A stretch of 64,000 bases of DNA from contig NZ_WIAY01000004.1 of NCBI RefSeq assembly GCF_009467805.1, forward strand, positions 310,001 to 374,000, written 5' to 3'. Position 1 is the first letter of the stretch, and the number at the start of each line of letters is the position of its first letter. The translations under genes were made by a program, and so were the position numbers. The notes beneath the pieces were generated by a model, which was not told where the DNA came from, did no database searches, and saw nothing but the letters and a program-made list of their open reading frames with translations. The stretch is from Stenotrophomonas nematodicola. GTDB taxonomy: Bacteria > Pseudomonadota > Gammaproteobacteria > Xanthomonadales > Xanthomonadaceae. Positions 29,624 through 40,500 of this stretch are shown piece after piece.

Positions 29624-32600
29624 CTACATGTCGCCGCGGGTGTCGTGGAACGCCGCCAGGAAGGCACGCAGCGACGCCGGCTTGATCGGCTTGGTCAGCA
29701 ACCGGTAACCCCGTTCGCGGGCCATGCGCTTGAGCTCGTCGCGCCCGTCGGCGGTCAGCAACGCGCCGGGAATCGCCCGGCCGGCCTTGTCGCGCATCGC
29801 CACCAGAGTGTCCAGTCCATCCAGGCGGTCGTGCAGGTGGTAATCCACCAGCATCACGTCCGGGCGCTCGGCCACCTTCTCCAGCGCCTGATCCACGGTG
29901 CTGGCGGTGATCACCTCGACCTGCCAGCGCCCCAGCAGCGCGCGCATGCCGTCCAGGATCTCCTGGTCGTTGTCCACGCACAGCACGCGCATGCCCGCCA
30001 GCGAGTCGGTCCGGGTAGACGGGCTGGCAACCGGCAGGGCCACCGCCGAGGTGGGCAGGTCCGGCGCATCCACCCGCGGCAACAGGATGGAGAACATGCT
30101 GCCGCTGCCGACCCGGCTGCGCGCGTTGAGGCGGTGGTCGAGCAGGCGGGAGATGCGCTGGCAGATCGACAGGCCCAGCCCCAACCCCTGCTCGCCCCAG
30201 TCGAACGGCTGCTGGTAGCGGTGGAACTCGTCGAAAATCTGCTGCATGTGATGCTCGGGAATGCCCGGACCGGTATCCCACACCTGCAGCTCCACTTCCT
30301 GCCCGCGCTGACGCACCGCCAGCACGATCCGCCCCTGCCGGGTATAGCGCAGCGCATTGGCCAGGAAGTTCTGCAGCACCCGGCGCAGCAGCCGGCGGTC
30401 GCTGCGCACCCAGGCCGGGCGCGCGAACAGATCCAGACGCAGGCCGCGGCCGGCGGCCACCGGCGAGTACTGGGCGGCCAGCTCGCGCATCAACAGGCTG
30501 ACATCGAAATCACCGATCAGCGGGTGCAGGCCACCGGCATCCAGCCGCGATACGTCCAGCAGGCCATCCAGCAGCTCTTCGGCCGCGCGCAGCGAGGCAT
30601 CGACGCGTTCGGCCAGATGGCGCTGCTCCTCGTTGTTCTGGTGGCTGTCGCGCAGCGCCGAGGCGAACAGCCGCGCGGCATTGAGCGGCTGCAGCACGTC
30701 ATGGCTGATCGCGGCCAGGAAGCGGGTCTTGGACTGCTGCGCCACCTCGGCCTCGTGCGAGCGCTCGGCCACGCGCTGTTCCAGCGTTTCATTGGCTTCC
30801 AGCAGGGCTTTTTCGGCGTGCTTGTAATCGGTGATGTCGTTGTAGCTGGTGACATAGCCGCCGCCGGGCAGCGCCTGGCCGCGCATTTCGATCACCTTGC
30901 CATCGCTGCGGGTCCGCTCGAACACATGCGGTGAGCCGGCGCGCATGTAGCCGATGCGGCGGTTGATCTGCACGTCGATGTCGCCCTCGCCCAGCTCGCC
31001 GCGCTCGGCGTTGTAGCGGATCAGGTCGGCAACCGGGCGGCCCACGTACAGCATGCCGTCGGGGTAGCCGAACATCTGCTGGTAGCGCCGGTTCCACGCG
31101 GTCAGCCGCATGTCCGGATCGACCACGCTGACCCCGGCACTGATGTTCTCCAGGGTCGTGGAGAGGATCTCGCGGTTGAAGCGCAGCTCCTGCCCGGCTT
31201 CATCGAGCACCGCCACCACTTCGCCCAGGTCCATGCCCGAACCCCGCAGCAGGCTGGTCAGCAGCAGGCGTGCCGAGGCCGCACCGATCGAGGCAGCCAG
31301 CAACCGCTCGGTGAACTGCACCCACGCGCGGTCGGCTGGCGCGGAGGCCTGCAGCTCGCGGCCCATTGACTGTGCCTGCTCAAAGAACGAGCGACGCGCA
31401 TGGCGGTCGCCGACCACCCGCGAGGCCAGCGCCAGCAGATCGCCGACGTGCACGTTGCCGGGCCACGCACCGGCCACCGAGGGCCGCTGCGCATAGGGGT
31501 CCAGGAACGGCGCGGCACGCAGGCGCTCGTCCACACCGGGGCGCCAGCGCACTGATACCAGCACCATCGCCGCCACGTTGACCAGCAACGACCAGAACGT
31601 GCCGTGCGTGAGCGGGTCCCAGCCACTCATGCCAAACAGATGCTGCGGCTGCAGCCAGCCGATCCCGAACGGGCCCTGCACCAGCCACGTCGCCTCCATC
31701 CAGCCGGCGTGGGTCAGCGCCGGCAGCAGCAGCGTGTACGCCCAGGTGCCGAAGCCCAGCAGCATGCCGATCTCCACGCCCTTGCGGCTGGCACCGCGCC
31801 AGTACAGCCCGCCGATCAGCCCCGGAGCGAACTGCGCCACTGCGGCGAATGCCATCAGCCCGTACGAGGCAAGGGTGCTGTCATTGCTGCTGCCGCGGTA
31901 ATAGCTGTAGGCCGCCAGCGCCAGCAGCAGAATCGCGGTACGCCGGATCCACAGCACCCGCGAAGCCACATCGGCCGCTTCCTGGTGATCGCCGCTGCGG
32001 CGCAGCAGCACCGGCATCACCAGATCGTTGCTGACCATCGTGGCCAGTGCGATCGACGCCACGATGACCATGCCGGTGGCGGCGGAGAAGCCGCCCACGT
32101 AGGCCACCAGCGCCAGGAACTTGCGCCCTTCGGCCAGCGGCAGGGCCAGTACCATGCTGTCATCGGCCACGCTGCCGCCGGTGCCGAACAGGGTCACCCC
32201 GGCGGTGGCGATCGGGATCACCATCGCCGAGATCACCACCAGGTAGGCGCCGAACATCCAGCGCGCGCGGCGGATGTCGCGCACGTCGCCGCACTCGACC
32301 ACCGCCACGTGGAACTGTCGCGGCAGGCAGATGATCGCCAGGAAGCTCAGCAGCGTCTGCGAGATGAAGCCGACCGGCGGCAGGCCGCTGAACAGGGTAT
32401 GCGCAGACTCGATCACCGCGTCGGTGCGGTCGTTGAGCCACAGGTAGGCGAACAGACCCAGCGCGACCATCGCGATCAGCTTGATCATCGACTCCAGCGC
32501 GATCGCCAGCATCATCCCGTGGTGGTGCTCGGTGGCGTCCACCTGGCGGGTGCCGAACAGCGTGGCGAACAGCGCCATCAGCAGCGCCACGTACAACGCC

Positions 32601-33076
32601 GGATCAGTGAAGAAACCGGTGGGGCCGACGTTGCCGGTGAGCACCTGCAGGCTCATCGCGACCGCTTTGTACTGAAGCGCGAGGTACGGCACGATGCCGA
32701 TCAGTGCGATCACCGCCACCAGTGCGGCCAGGCGCCGCGAGCGGCCGAACCGTGACGAGATGAAGTCGGCGATGGAGACCACGTTCTGGCTGCGCGCGAT
32801 CAGCGCCAGGCGCTCGATGATGCGCCAGCCGAATACCCACAGCAGCAGCGGGCCCAGGTAGATCGGCAGGTAGCCGATGCCATTGCGTACCGCCGTGCCC
32901 ACCGCGCCGTAGAAGGTCCACGACGAGCAGTACACCGCCAGTGCCAGGCTGTAGACCACCGGCCGCAGCCAGGGACGGTCCGGATACATCGGGCGACGGT
33001 CGCCCCACCATGCCACGCCGAACAGCAGCGCGGCGTAGGCCACCGAGACCAGCAGCAGGATCCAGCTGGAGACCAC
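29624..33076 (-). CDS. crbS: SSS-domain hybrid sensor histidine kinase, CrbS-like
   Basis: A 1150-residue sensor with a GTG start. Residues ~1-500 are a sodium:solute symporter (SLC5) domain of about 13 TM helices (GAVGTAVRNGIGYLPIYLGP; ISQTLLSFLAIICLPRQFHV). Then a linker, a PAS domain (about 650-770: MRLTAWNRRYQQMFGYPDG), coiled coil, HisKA with His792 (AISHDVLQPLNAARLFAS), HATPase (DTGPGIP, GLGLGLSI) and a C-terminal receiver with Asp1078 (VMLVDYHL). This is the CrbS/MxtR layout. With the CrbR-like regulator across mntP it probably senses a small carboxylate and controls acs. Confidence 0.88.
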   Translation of the reverse strand: MVSSWILLLVSVAYAALLFGVAWWGDRRPMYPDRPWLRPVVYSLALAVYCSSWTFYGAVGTAVRNGIGYLPIYLGPLLLWVFGWRIIERLALIARSQNVVSIADFISSRFGRSRRLAALVAVIALIGIVPYLALQYKAVAMSLQVLTGNVGPTGFFTDPALYVALLMALFATLFGTRQVDATEHHHGMMLAIALESMIKLIAMVALGLFAYLWLNDRTDAVIESAHTLFSGLPPVGFISQTLLSFLAIICLPRQFHVAVVECGDVRDIRRARWMFGAYLVVISAMVIPIATAGVTLFGTGGSVADDSMVLALPLAEGRKFLALVAYVGGFSAATGMVIVASIALATMVSNDLVMPVLLRRSGDHQEAADVASRVLWIRRTAILLLALAAYSYYRGSSNDSTLASYGLMAFAAVAQFAPGLIGGLYWRGASRKGVEIGMLLGFGTWAYTLLLPALTHAGWMEATWLVQGPFGIGWLQPQHLFGMSGWDPLTHGTFWSLLVNVAAMVLVSVRWRPGVDERLRAAPFLDPYAQRPSVAGAWPGNVHVGDLLALASRVVGDRHARRSFFEQAQSMGRELQASAPADRAWVQFTERLLAASIGAASARLLLTSLLRGSGMDLGEVVAVLDEAGQELRFNREILSTTLENISAGVSVVDPDMRLTAWNRRYQQMFGYPDGMLYVGRPVADLIRYNAERGELGEGDIDVQINRRIGYMRAGSPHVFERTRSDGKVIEMRGQALPGGGYVTSYNDITDYKHAEKALLEANETLEQRVAERSHEAEVAQQSKTRFLAAISHDVLQPLNAARLFASALRDSHQNNEEQRHLAERVDASLRAAEELLDGLLDVSRLDAGGLHPLIGDFDVSLLMRELAAQYSPVAAGRGLRLDLFARPAWVRSDRRLLRRVLQNFLANALRYTRQGRIVLAVRQRGQEVELQVWDTGPGIPEHHMQQIFDEFHRYQQPFDWGEQGLGLGLSICQRISRLLDHRLNARSRVGSGSMFSILLPRVDAPDLPTSAVALPVASPSTRTDSLAGMRVLCVDNDQEILDGMRALLGRWQVEVITASTVDQALEKVAERPDVMLVDYHLHDRLDGLDTLVAMRDKAGRAIPGALLTADGRDELKRMARERGYRLLTKPIKPASLRAFLAAFHDTRGDM

Positions 33077-33139
33077 AGGATTGTTTCCGCGGGAGCAGCC
33101 CGCAGTGTAGCGGCTGCACGGCCCCGGACGCGCCCCGGA

Positions 33140-34501
33140 TCAGCCCTGTGCCGCCGCCCGTGGGCGCGTCGGCAGCCGGATGCACACCTGCGTGCCGCGT
33201 CCCCTGGCGCTCTCCACGTCGATGTGCCCACCCGCTGCCTGCACCAGGCTCGCCGTCACCGCCAGACCAAGTCCGGTGCCCTGGCCCATCGGTTTGGTGG
33301 TGAAGAACGGCTCCAGGCACCGGGCGCGCACCTCCTCGCTCATGCCGTGGCCGCTGTCGCTGGCCCGCAGGACCACCTCGTCCACGCGCGACGGCTGCGT
33401 CACGGTCAGGCTGAAGTGCCCACCCTCCGGCATGGCCTGGTTGGCATTGACCGCCAGGCTGATCAGGATCGACTCCAACTGGGCCGGATCGAAGTGGATG
33501 AGGCACTGCACCTGGCCGCTGTCCACCTCGCACCGCACGCCGGGGTGGAAGACCTGCTGCAGCATCGGTGCCATGTCCGAAACCACCGTGGCCACATCCA
33601 GCAGGCAAGGCCGGCTGTCTTCGAGCCGGCTGAAATCCAGCAGCCGCCTGCTGACCGCAGTCGCCCGCCGCACCGCGGAATCACCGCCCTGCAGGGCGGC
33701 CTGCAGCTCACTGCCCTGACTGCGCCGCGCTTTGGCGATGTAGCTCTGGATCAATGCCAGCAGGTGATTGAAATCATGCGCGATGCCACTGGCGAGGCGG
33801 CCGACGTTCTCCATCTTCATCGCATGCACCAGCTGGCCGCGCGAGCGCTCCTTCTCCTGCATCTCCAACTGCAGCTGATCCCGCTTGCGGGCCAGATCGC
33901 GGCCGTGGTCGCGTGCCACCTGCAGGCTTTCGCGCAGGCCGGTGACGCTGTGGTGCAGCAGCCAGGCGGCCAGCAGCGTGCCGAAGACGCAGACCGCCAG
34001 GTCGTTCACGGCCGCCAGCAGCCGATCGGGGTGGAACATCACGCTGGACGCGTCCACCCACGCACCCACCACGATCAACAGGCTGATCCAGGCGGCCACC
34101 CCCGCCAGCGGGCGCCGCCCGAGCACGGCCGAGACCAGCATGACCGGCATCAGCAGCACCAGTTGCAGCCGCAACTGTGCGGCCAGGCCCCAATAGACAT
34201 AGGCCGCCGTCAGCAGGAGCAGCTGGCCACAGACAAACACGGCAGCCGCACGCAGCGACCGCCCGGCCCGCTGCTCCCACAGGCACAGCCCGCACAGCAG
34301 CGCGTGCAGCGTGGCGATGACCGGGACCATCGGGTCCAGACCCACTCCCATCCGCAGGGCGGTCCAGCCGGCCATCAGCAGATGGAACAGGCCCACCAGG
34401 CACAGCAGGCCCCGCAGCATGGTCTCGGTACGCCGCCCAAGCGACTGTGGCGCGGTGGCAGGGCGCGGACCGGTCCGGGCGGTCGATGCGGTAGTGGACA
34501 T
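33140..34501 (-). CDS. Membrane sensor histidine kinase
   Basis: A 453-residue kinase. Residues ~28-185 hold about six TM helices; a coiled-coil linker (ARKRDQLQLEMQEKERSRGQ) leads to HisKA with His242 in GIAHDFNHLLALI. The ATPase domain shows LAVNANQAMPEGG, DSGHGM and GQGTGLGLAV. No receiver or PAS domain. ATG 34501 is chosen because the 32 residues upstream in the frame are not protein-like. It lies 63 bp upstream of the CrbS-like gene in the same direction and is divergent from the TPR-GGDEF gene; its partner regulator is not adjacent. Confidence 0.85.
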   Translation of the reverse strand: MSTTASTARTGPRPATAPQSLGRRTETMLRGLLCLVGLFHLLMAGWTALRMGVGLDPMVPVIATLHALLCGLCLWEQRAGRSLRAAAVFVCGQLLLLTAAYVYWGLAAQLRLQLVLLMPVMLVSAVLGRRPLAGVAAWISLLIVVGAWVDASSVMFHPDRLLAAVNDLAVCVFGTLLAAWLLHHSVTGLRESLQVARDHGRDLARKRDQLQLEMQEKERSRGQLVHAMKMENVGRLASGIAHDFNHLLALIQSYIAKARRSQGSELQAALQGGDSAVRRATAVSRRLLDFSRLEDSRPCLLDVATVVSDMAPMLQQVFHPGVRCEVDSGQVQCLIHFDPAQLESILISLAVNANQAMPEGGHFSLTVTQPSRVDEVVLRASDSGHGMSEEVRARCLEPFFTTKPMGQGTGLGLAVTASLVQAAGGHIDVESARGRGTQVCIRLPTRPRAAAQG

Positions 34502-34636
34502 GCGCGGCAGGCTCCAGGCCGGTGCGACGGCGACCGGCGGCAAGGAGGGTATAGTAGCCACGCACAAGCTGGCAGTACCGTCGCGGGCGCTCCGCATCGC
34601 CGCCGGCCTGCACTCGACCGGGAAGTCGTCGCTCCT

Positions 34637-36562
34637 ATGCCCAAGTTGTCACGTGTCCGTCGCGGCGTGTCCGCGCTCGTCTGCCTGTTGTCGGTCGCTG
34701 CGCCCTGCGCACTGGCGCAGCATCCGATCAACAGCGCACCGCTGGTCGCCCAGGTCCAGCAATGCCATGCCCTGCTGACCAGCGCGCCACGGACATCGCT
34801 GCAGATGGCGCGTGCGCTGCTCGCATCGCCGTCGCTGCCGACCTCGATCGAGATCGGTGCCCTGGCGTGTCTGGGCGTGGCATTGCGCTCGCAGGGCCAG
34901 CTCGACCAGGCCGCAGACCTGCCGGCGCGGCTGCAGGCCGCGGCTGCCCGCCCCGATGCGAATCCCGAAGACCGGCTCCGCGCCCAGTCGATGGCCGCGC
35001 ACCTGCTGTTGTGGCGCGGCGATCATGCACAGGCACTGGAGCTGACCAATCTGTTCCTGGAAGAAGCCGTCCGCCAACGGGACGTGCAGGGGCAGATCGG
35101 TGCGCTGATGCAGATCGCCATGATCCGCGGTGATGCGATGGGCGACCCGCAGGGCGCACTGACCTATCTGCAGAAAGCCACCGCCCTGAACCAGCACATG
35201 CGACGGCCGCCCAACCCGGGCGATCTGATCCTGTACTACAACTACGGCTTTGCGCTGCTGCAGATGCATCGGCATGAAGAGGCCTCCACCGCGTTCACCC
35301 GTGCCGAAGCCATCGGCACGCGCCTGGGCGGCCAGGAGCTCTTTCTGCACCGCATCGTCAGCCATCGTGCCGAGATCCAGCGACTGGCCGGGCAGTTGCC
35401 CGAGGCCGAGGCGAAGTTCCGCAGCGTGCTGGACTGGCAGGCCGTGCAGGACCCGCAGGGCCACATCGTCACGTTGCAGCGGCTGGCGCGGCTGACCCTC
35501 GACCGGGCAGGGGCCGAGGCCGCGTTGCCGCTGGCGGAGCAGGCCCAGGCCGCGGCGGAGCGGGGTCGCTTCACCGACGAGGTCCGCGCCGGCCTGGATC
35601 TGCTCGGCGACATCCACACCCTGCGGGGCGAACGCGCCCTGGCCTTGCGGTACGCGCGCGAGGCCCGCGACATCGACCGCGCGCGCAGCAAGGGCGACAC
35701 CCTCAACCAGCTCGCCCGGCTGCAGGCCACCGCGGAGCGCAGCATCGACCCGGCCGAGGTCAATGCAATGCAGGACCTGGGCCGCGTGCGCGTGCTGCGC
35801 AACAGCGCGCTGGTGGCGCTGCTGGTGGTGGTGGCCGTCGCCACCGTCATCGTGCTGCGCATGCGCCGGCAGCGGCGCCGCCTCACGCTGCTGAGCAGCA
35901 CCGACAGGGTGACCGGGCTGGTCAACCGCCGGGAAGCCGAGCGCCTGCTCGCCGCGGACCGGGCCAGGAGCGGTACCGAGCAGCGCAGCGTGGTGATGCT
36001 GGTGGAACTGGATGCGTTCAAGGCGCTCAACGAACGGCATGGCGAGGCCGCCGGCGACGCCGTGCTGCGCGCGGTGGGCCGGTGCCTGCGCCAGCACTGC
36101 GACAGCCATGACCGGATCGCGCGATGGAGCGGCGCCACTTTCCTGGTTGCGCGGCATGACACCGCCGCGCCGGCTGCGCAGGCGTTGGCCAGCCATCTGC
36201 GCGCGGCGATCGAGCGGCTGGTGGTGGACACGGGCCCCGGCCAGCACCTGACCCTGACCGCCAGCATCGGTATGGCACCCCTGCCCCTCTTCGCCGGTGC
36301 GTCGGACGCGCTTGACGACAGCCTGCGCGCGGCCGACCGGGCGCTGCAGAGCGCGCGCCGCAGCGGCCACAACGCCTGGGCCATGCTGTGGGGCGAGGAC
36401 GCCGGCCGCGACGTCGATCTGTACAGCCTGCTGCACGACCCCGCACGGGCCATGACCTGCGGCTGGCTGTCGCTGGCCGGAAGCCGACCGATGGCCTGGC
36501 TTCCGCCGCGCCCGGGGCCGGTCCGTTCGCCCGTGGATCAGGACGTACAGACCGGCACTTGA
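34637..36562 (+). CDS. TPR protein with degenerate GGDEF domain
   Basis: A 641-residue protein: signal peptide (MPKLSRVRRGVSALVCLLSV...ALA), TPR-like helical repeats from about 60 to 370 (e.g. YYNYGFALLQMHRHEEASTA), a TM helix at about 389-410 (ALVALLVVVAVATVIVL), then a GGDEF-family domain (STDRVTGLVNRREAERLLAA; VVMLVELDAFKALNERHGEA). The catalytic loop reads RWSGATF (496-502), so SGATF replaces GGDEF, and no inhibitory-site RxxD is seen. It is therefore probably not a cyclase; it may bind GTP or c-di-GMP or act as a periplasmic-to-cytoplasmic signalling scaffold. Divergent from the kinase gene at 34501. Confidence 0.85.
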   Translation: MPKLSRVRRGVSALVCLLSVAAPCALAQHPINSAPLVAQVQQCHALLTSAPRTSLQMARALLASPSLPTSIEIGALACLGVALRSQGQLDQAADLPARLQAAAARPDANPEDRLRAQSMAAHLLLWRGDHAQALELTNLFLEEAVRQRDVQGQIGALMQIAMIRGDAMGDPQGALTYLQKATALNQHMRRPPNPGDLILYYNYGFALLQMHRHEEASTAFTRAEAIGTRLGGQELFLHRIVSHRAEIQRLAGQLPEAEAKFRSVLDWQAVQDPQGHIVTLQRLARLTLDRAGAEAALPLAEQAQAAAERGRFTDEVRAGLDLLGDIHTLRGERALALRYAREARDIDRARSKGDTLNQLARLQATAERSIDPAEVNAMQDLGRVRVLRNSALVALLVVVAVATVIVLRMRRQRRRLTLLSSTDRVTGLVNRREAERLLAADRARSGTEQRSVVMLVELDAFKALNERHGEAAGDAVLRAVGRCLRQHCDSHDRIARWSGATFLVARHDTAAPAAQALASHLRAAIERLVVDTGPGQHLTLTASIGMAPLPLFAGASDALDDSLRAADRALQSARRSGHNAWAMLWGEDAGRDVDLYSLLHDPARAMTCGWLSLAGSRPMAWLPPRPGPVRSPVDQDVQTGT

Positions 36563-36578
36563 TGTCCGGACCGACCGG

Positions 36579-37589
36579 TCAGCGCGTTACCTCGAACCGC
36601 ACCTCGACCCGCCGGTTCGGCAGCAGGCATTCCAGCAGCGCCGCGCGTGGGCGCACGCCATCGCACTGCTGCACCTGCTGGGTATCGCCCCGGTACTCGT
36701 AGCGGATGCGGGCCGGATCAATGCCGCGGCCGACCAGCAGTTCGCGTACCGTGCGTGCCCGCCGTTCGGAGAGCGACTGGTTGGCGTCGAAGCCGCGGCC
36801 CTGCATGCGATCGGCATGGCCAACCAGGGTGATGCCCTGCAATTGCAGGCCTTCGTCGGCGATCCGGGCCAGCGCGCGGTCCACGCTTTCCAGGGAGTAG
36901 GTGCGGATGTCACGGTACGCATCGCGGTCGAACTCGAACAGCACATTGGCGACCAGCGGCCCCGGTGCGGCGGCGATGGCCGGCACGGCGCCGCACTGGC
37001 GGGCCAGCGCTTCTGCTTCGTTGACCAGTTCCTCGGCAATCTGGATGTACGGCTTGGAGTGCCGCCACTGCTGCTGGTTGAACTCGTTGCCGGCATGCAC
37101 CAGCTCGACCTCGCCACAGGCGACCTGCTGCTGGGCGCAACTGAAGCCCGGCGCACCGTGCAGCACCCGCAGGCGTTGCCACAGGTCATCGCGCAGGTAC
37201 TTGGCCTTGTTCACCAGCGGGGTGTCGATGGGCAGCGGCGAGACGCCCTGCTCCATGCCCACGATCAGCTTCTCCGACTCGGTGAGCGCCTGCTGCGGGA
37301 ACGCGCTGCGGTCGTTGCGGCTGTACTCGTGGAATGACACGTCCAGCCAGCACTGCGCCTTGGACAGGTGGTAATCGCGGATCGGGCGGCCCCCATCGTT
37401 GAGCGCCTGGATCCGGCCCTGGGTCGCCTCGTAGGCGCCGTGATCGGCATGGATCGCCTCGTCGGTGATGCGTTTCTGCTGCGGCAGCAGCTGTGTCTGC
37501 TGTGCACCGGCGGGCGCGACAACGCTGGCGAGCAGCGCGGCGGCGAGCAGCGAGGGGACAGCACGGTTCATCGGGGAAAGAGTGGTCAT
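36579..37589 (-). CDS. OmpA-domain outer-membrane protein, third gene of the surface operon
   Basis: A 336-residue protein with a signal peptide (MNRAVPSLLAAALLASVVAP...AQ after a 6-residue leader). A largely helical N-terminal domain with several Cys is followed by a C-terminal OmpA/MotB-like peptidoglycan-binding domain (NVLFEFDRDAYRDI; ITLVGHADRMQGRGFDANQS; SERRARTVRELLVGRGIDPA). A well placed GAGGATG element supports ATG 37589. It starts 10 bp after the 1118-aa gene ends, so it is co-transcribed; it probably anchors the surface complex to peptidoglycan. Confidence 0.85.
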   Translation of the reverse strand: MTTLSPMNRAVPSLLAAALLASVVAPAGAQQTQLLPQQKRITDEAIHADHGAYEATQGRIQALNDGGRPIRDYHLSKAQCWLDVSFHEYSRNDRSAFPQQALTESEKLIVGMEQGVSPLPIDTPLVNKAKYLRDDLWQRLRVLHGAPGFSCAQQQVACGEVELVHAGNEFNQQQWRHSKPYIQIAEELVNEAEALARQCGAVPAIAAAPGPLVANVLFEFDRDAYRDIRTYSLESVDRALARIADEGLQLQGITLVGHADRMQGRGFDANQSLSERRARTVRELLVGRGIDPARIRYEYRGDTQQVQQCDGVRPRAALLECLLPNRRVEVRFEVTR

Positions 37590-37599
37590 CAGGGCATCC

Positions 37600-40500
37600 T
37601 CAGCGTGCCGGGTCGCGGTAGCGGACGGGGTCCGGCCGGAAAAGGTCTTCATCGAACTTGAAGCGCAGGCGCAGGAACACGCCCTGCTGGGTGTACTCGT
37701 ACCCGTTGAGGTCGCGGTCGCCGTCGAAGCCGGTCCAGTTGTAGCCGGCCGACAGCCACAGGTTCTGCCGCAGCAGGCGGCCGACCTCCATGCCGTAGGC
37801 GTACTGGTTGGCGCCGGCCTGCCCGCGGAAGGTGGAGGCAAGCACGCCGATGTCCCAGTTCTCGGTGATGTCGTACACCACCCGCCCGGACAGCAACACG
37901 GCCCGGAAGCGGCTGTTGACGCGCGCACTGTCGGTGTAGGCGAACTGGTCCTGCTGCCACTTGCCTGCCACGCGGCCGGTCAGCCACCACGGCCGCGACG
38001 GGTGCCAGTCAGCATGGGCCGAGACGATGTGCGCGCGGGTGCGCACGTCCTGGCTGGTGCCATCAACGGTGTTGCCGTCGGACAGGGTCAGGCCGCTTTC
38101 ATCGCGTTCGAGCTTGTATTCGTAGCGCGCCAGCGCGTTGATCCGGTTGCGGTCGGTATCGCGGTAGGCGACGCCGAGCTGGAAGCGGTCCTGCAGCACA
38201 TCGCCGCGGGCATCGTAGCGTGTGCTGAGCAGGTAGTTGCGGGCCAGCAGGGTCCAGTCACGGCTGAGCTTGCGGGCAAGCATGAACTGCAGCAGCGTGG
38301 TGTTGAAGGCCTCGTTGGTGGCCGTGTCGGGCACGTCCTCGGAGATGCGGTGCTCGGCCCGGATCGCGCCGCGCCACAGCGGATTGGCGCTGTAGTCCAG
38401 GGCCAGCGCCAGGCCGGTGCTGTCACCGGTGCTGCCGTCGATCACCTTGACGTGCTCGGCCGAACTGGCCAGGCGCAGGCCTTCGCGGATGTCCCAGGTG
38501 TTGCGGATGCCCGAGGCAGCCTGTACATCGCGGCCACTGATCGAATCGCGCAGGCGGTACTCGCTGAAGGTCTGGGTATCGCGCAGATAGCTGCTGTCGA
38601 TACCGAACACCAGTGCGTCGGCCTCGCGGTCGGTGGTGGTGATGCCGTACGCGCTGGTCAGGCCGGTCTGCTTCTCGTAGCGGCCATACACCCGGCTGCG
38701 CTCGAACACCTGGTAGTCCAGGCCCGCGGCCAGACGCCGGCGATCTTCGCCACTGACGCTGTGCTCCACTTCCGCGCCCGCGCTGAGGCGGTCATTGAGG
38801 CGATAGCCCAGGCCAAACCGCGCACTGTCCGATTCGAGCTCGGTGCCCACCGGCAGGTCGCTGGTGATCGGGCTGCCGGTGCTGCTGCCGTTGATGACCA
38901 TCAGGCCGGTCAGCGGGTCCAGCGCCTGCTGCCCGTACCCCAGCGCGCCACCGCCGGAACCGGTCGCAAACCCGCCGGTCAGGCCGCCGGCATTGCCGAA
39001 CGGCACACCGGACGACCACGGCGAGGTCACGCCGATGGTCTCGCGGATGCTGCGCACGCCCAGGTCCACGGTCAGGCGGTCGGTGGCGCCGATGCGCACG
39101 CCGGCGCCACCCGCGTCGCGCTTGCCGCCGTCCGGATTGCGGTCCTCGCTGCGCAGGCCTTCCACATACAGTTCCAGCCGCGGGCCGACCCGGTAGGCAA
39201 CGCGCGCGTTGTACTCGCCACGGCCGCCATACAGCGGGGCCGCCGGGTTGTTGAACGCCGGATCGGTGCGGGCGGCAAACAGGCGCGCGTCCAGCTTGTC
39301 GGCACGGTGCGCGAACTCCACACGCCAGGCATCGCCTTCAACCTCGCCGCTGATGTCCTTCAGGCCCTGCGAGGTGATCTGGTTGATCGAATTGGTGTTG
39401 ACCTCGCTGCGGGTCCGGGCGAACTCGGCCACCAGCAGCGTGTTGGCCCCGAACCGGTAGCTCGCGTTGGCGCTGCCCATCTTGAACTCGGCATACGGGT
39501 TGCGGTCCTCGACCGCCGCCGCGCCGACTTCGAGCTGGTCGGTCAGTTTGACCTGCGCATCGGCGCCGACCACCCAGAACTTTTCGGTGCCCTGGTCCAG
39601 CTCATAGGTGATGCGCAGCGAGACCGGGTTGAGGTCGCTGTCGAAGGCCGGCAGGAACTGATTGAGCAGGATGCGGCCGGAGAACGGCTCGAAGCTGTAG
39701 TCGACCAGCCGCGCCAGCGAGCGCACCGAGGTGATGCGCGTGGGCTGGTTGCGGTCGCGCACGATCACTTCCACGCGTTCGCTGCCTTCCAGCACGGCGT
39801 TGTTGCGCAGTGCGTAGGGCCCACTGCCCTGGCTGCGGAACTCCTCGATCACCTGGCGCAGCGAATCCTGCATCGCAAACACATTGCTGCGCACGCGCTC
39901 GCTTTCGAAGTGCCAGCCCAGGCCGGTGGCGGTCCGGTTGTAGGTACCCAGGCTGCGCTGCGGAATCGCGCCGCTGCCACCGATACCGGTGGCCGTGGCA
40001 AGGGTGTCGCCGGTCTGGAAGTCGCCGTACAGCAGGTAGCTGCGCCGGTTGTCGATGCGCACGTACAGGCGCTCGGCCGAGCGCGCATCGAAGCCACGCA
40101 GCGACGAATCGCCATAGACCGGATAGAACTCTTCAGGCTGGATATCGCGCAGCAGGCGGCCGCGGGTGTCCTTGTCCGAATCGTAGGCGGCGGTCAGCAG
40201 GTACTCGCCCTTGATGCGCCCCTTGACGAAGAACGCGGTACGCGCGGCCGCATTGGCCTTGCCGTTGTTGAACTGGCGCTCCCAGCGGCGGATGTCGCGG
40301 TCGAACGCGTCGTGGTGCTCCACCGGGGAGATCAGACCGGCATTGCTGCGCCGGCGGAAGTTGACCACGCCCTCGATCAGGCCGGTTGCCAGCAGCTCAC
40401 GCATTTCCGGCAGGAAGCCGATGGTGCCCTGTGCGGTCTCGGCGCCGGCGGTGATGCGCAGCACCACGTCCTGCGGGTCGTGCGGCGCGAGCAGGTCGAA

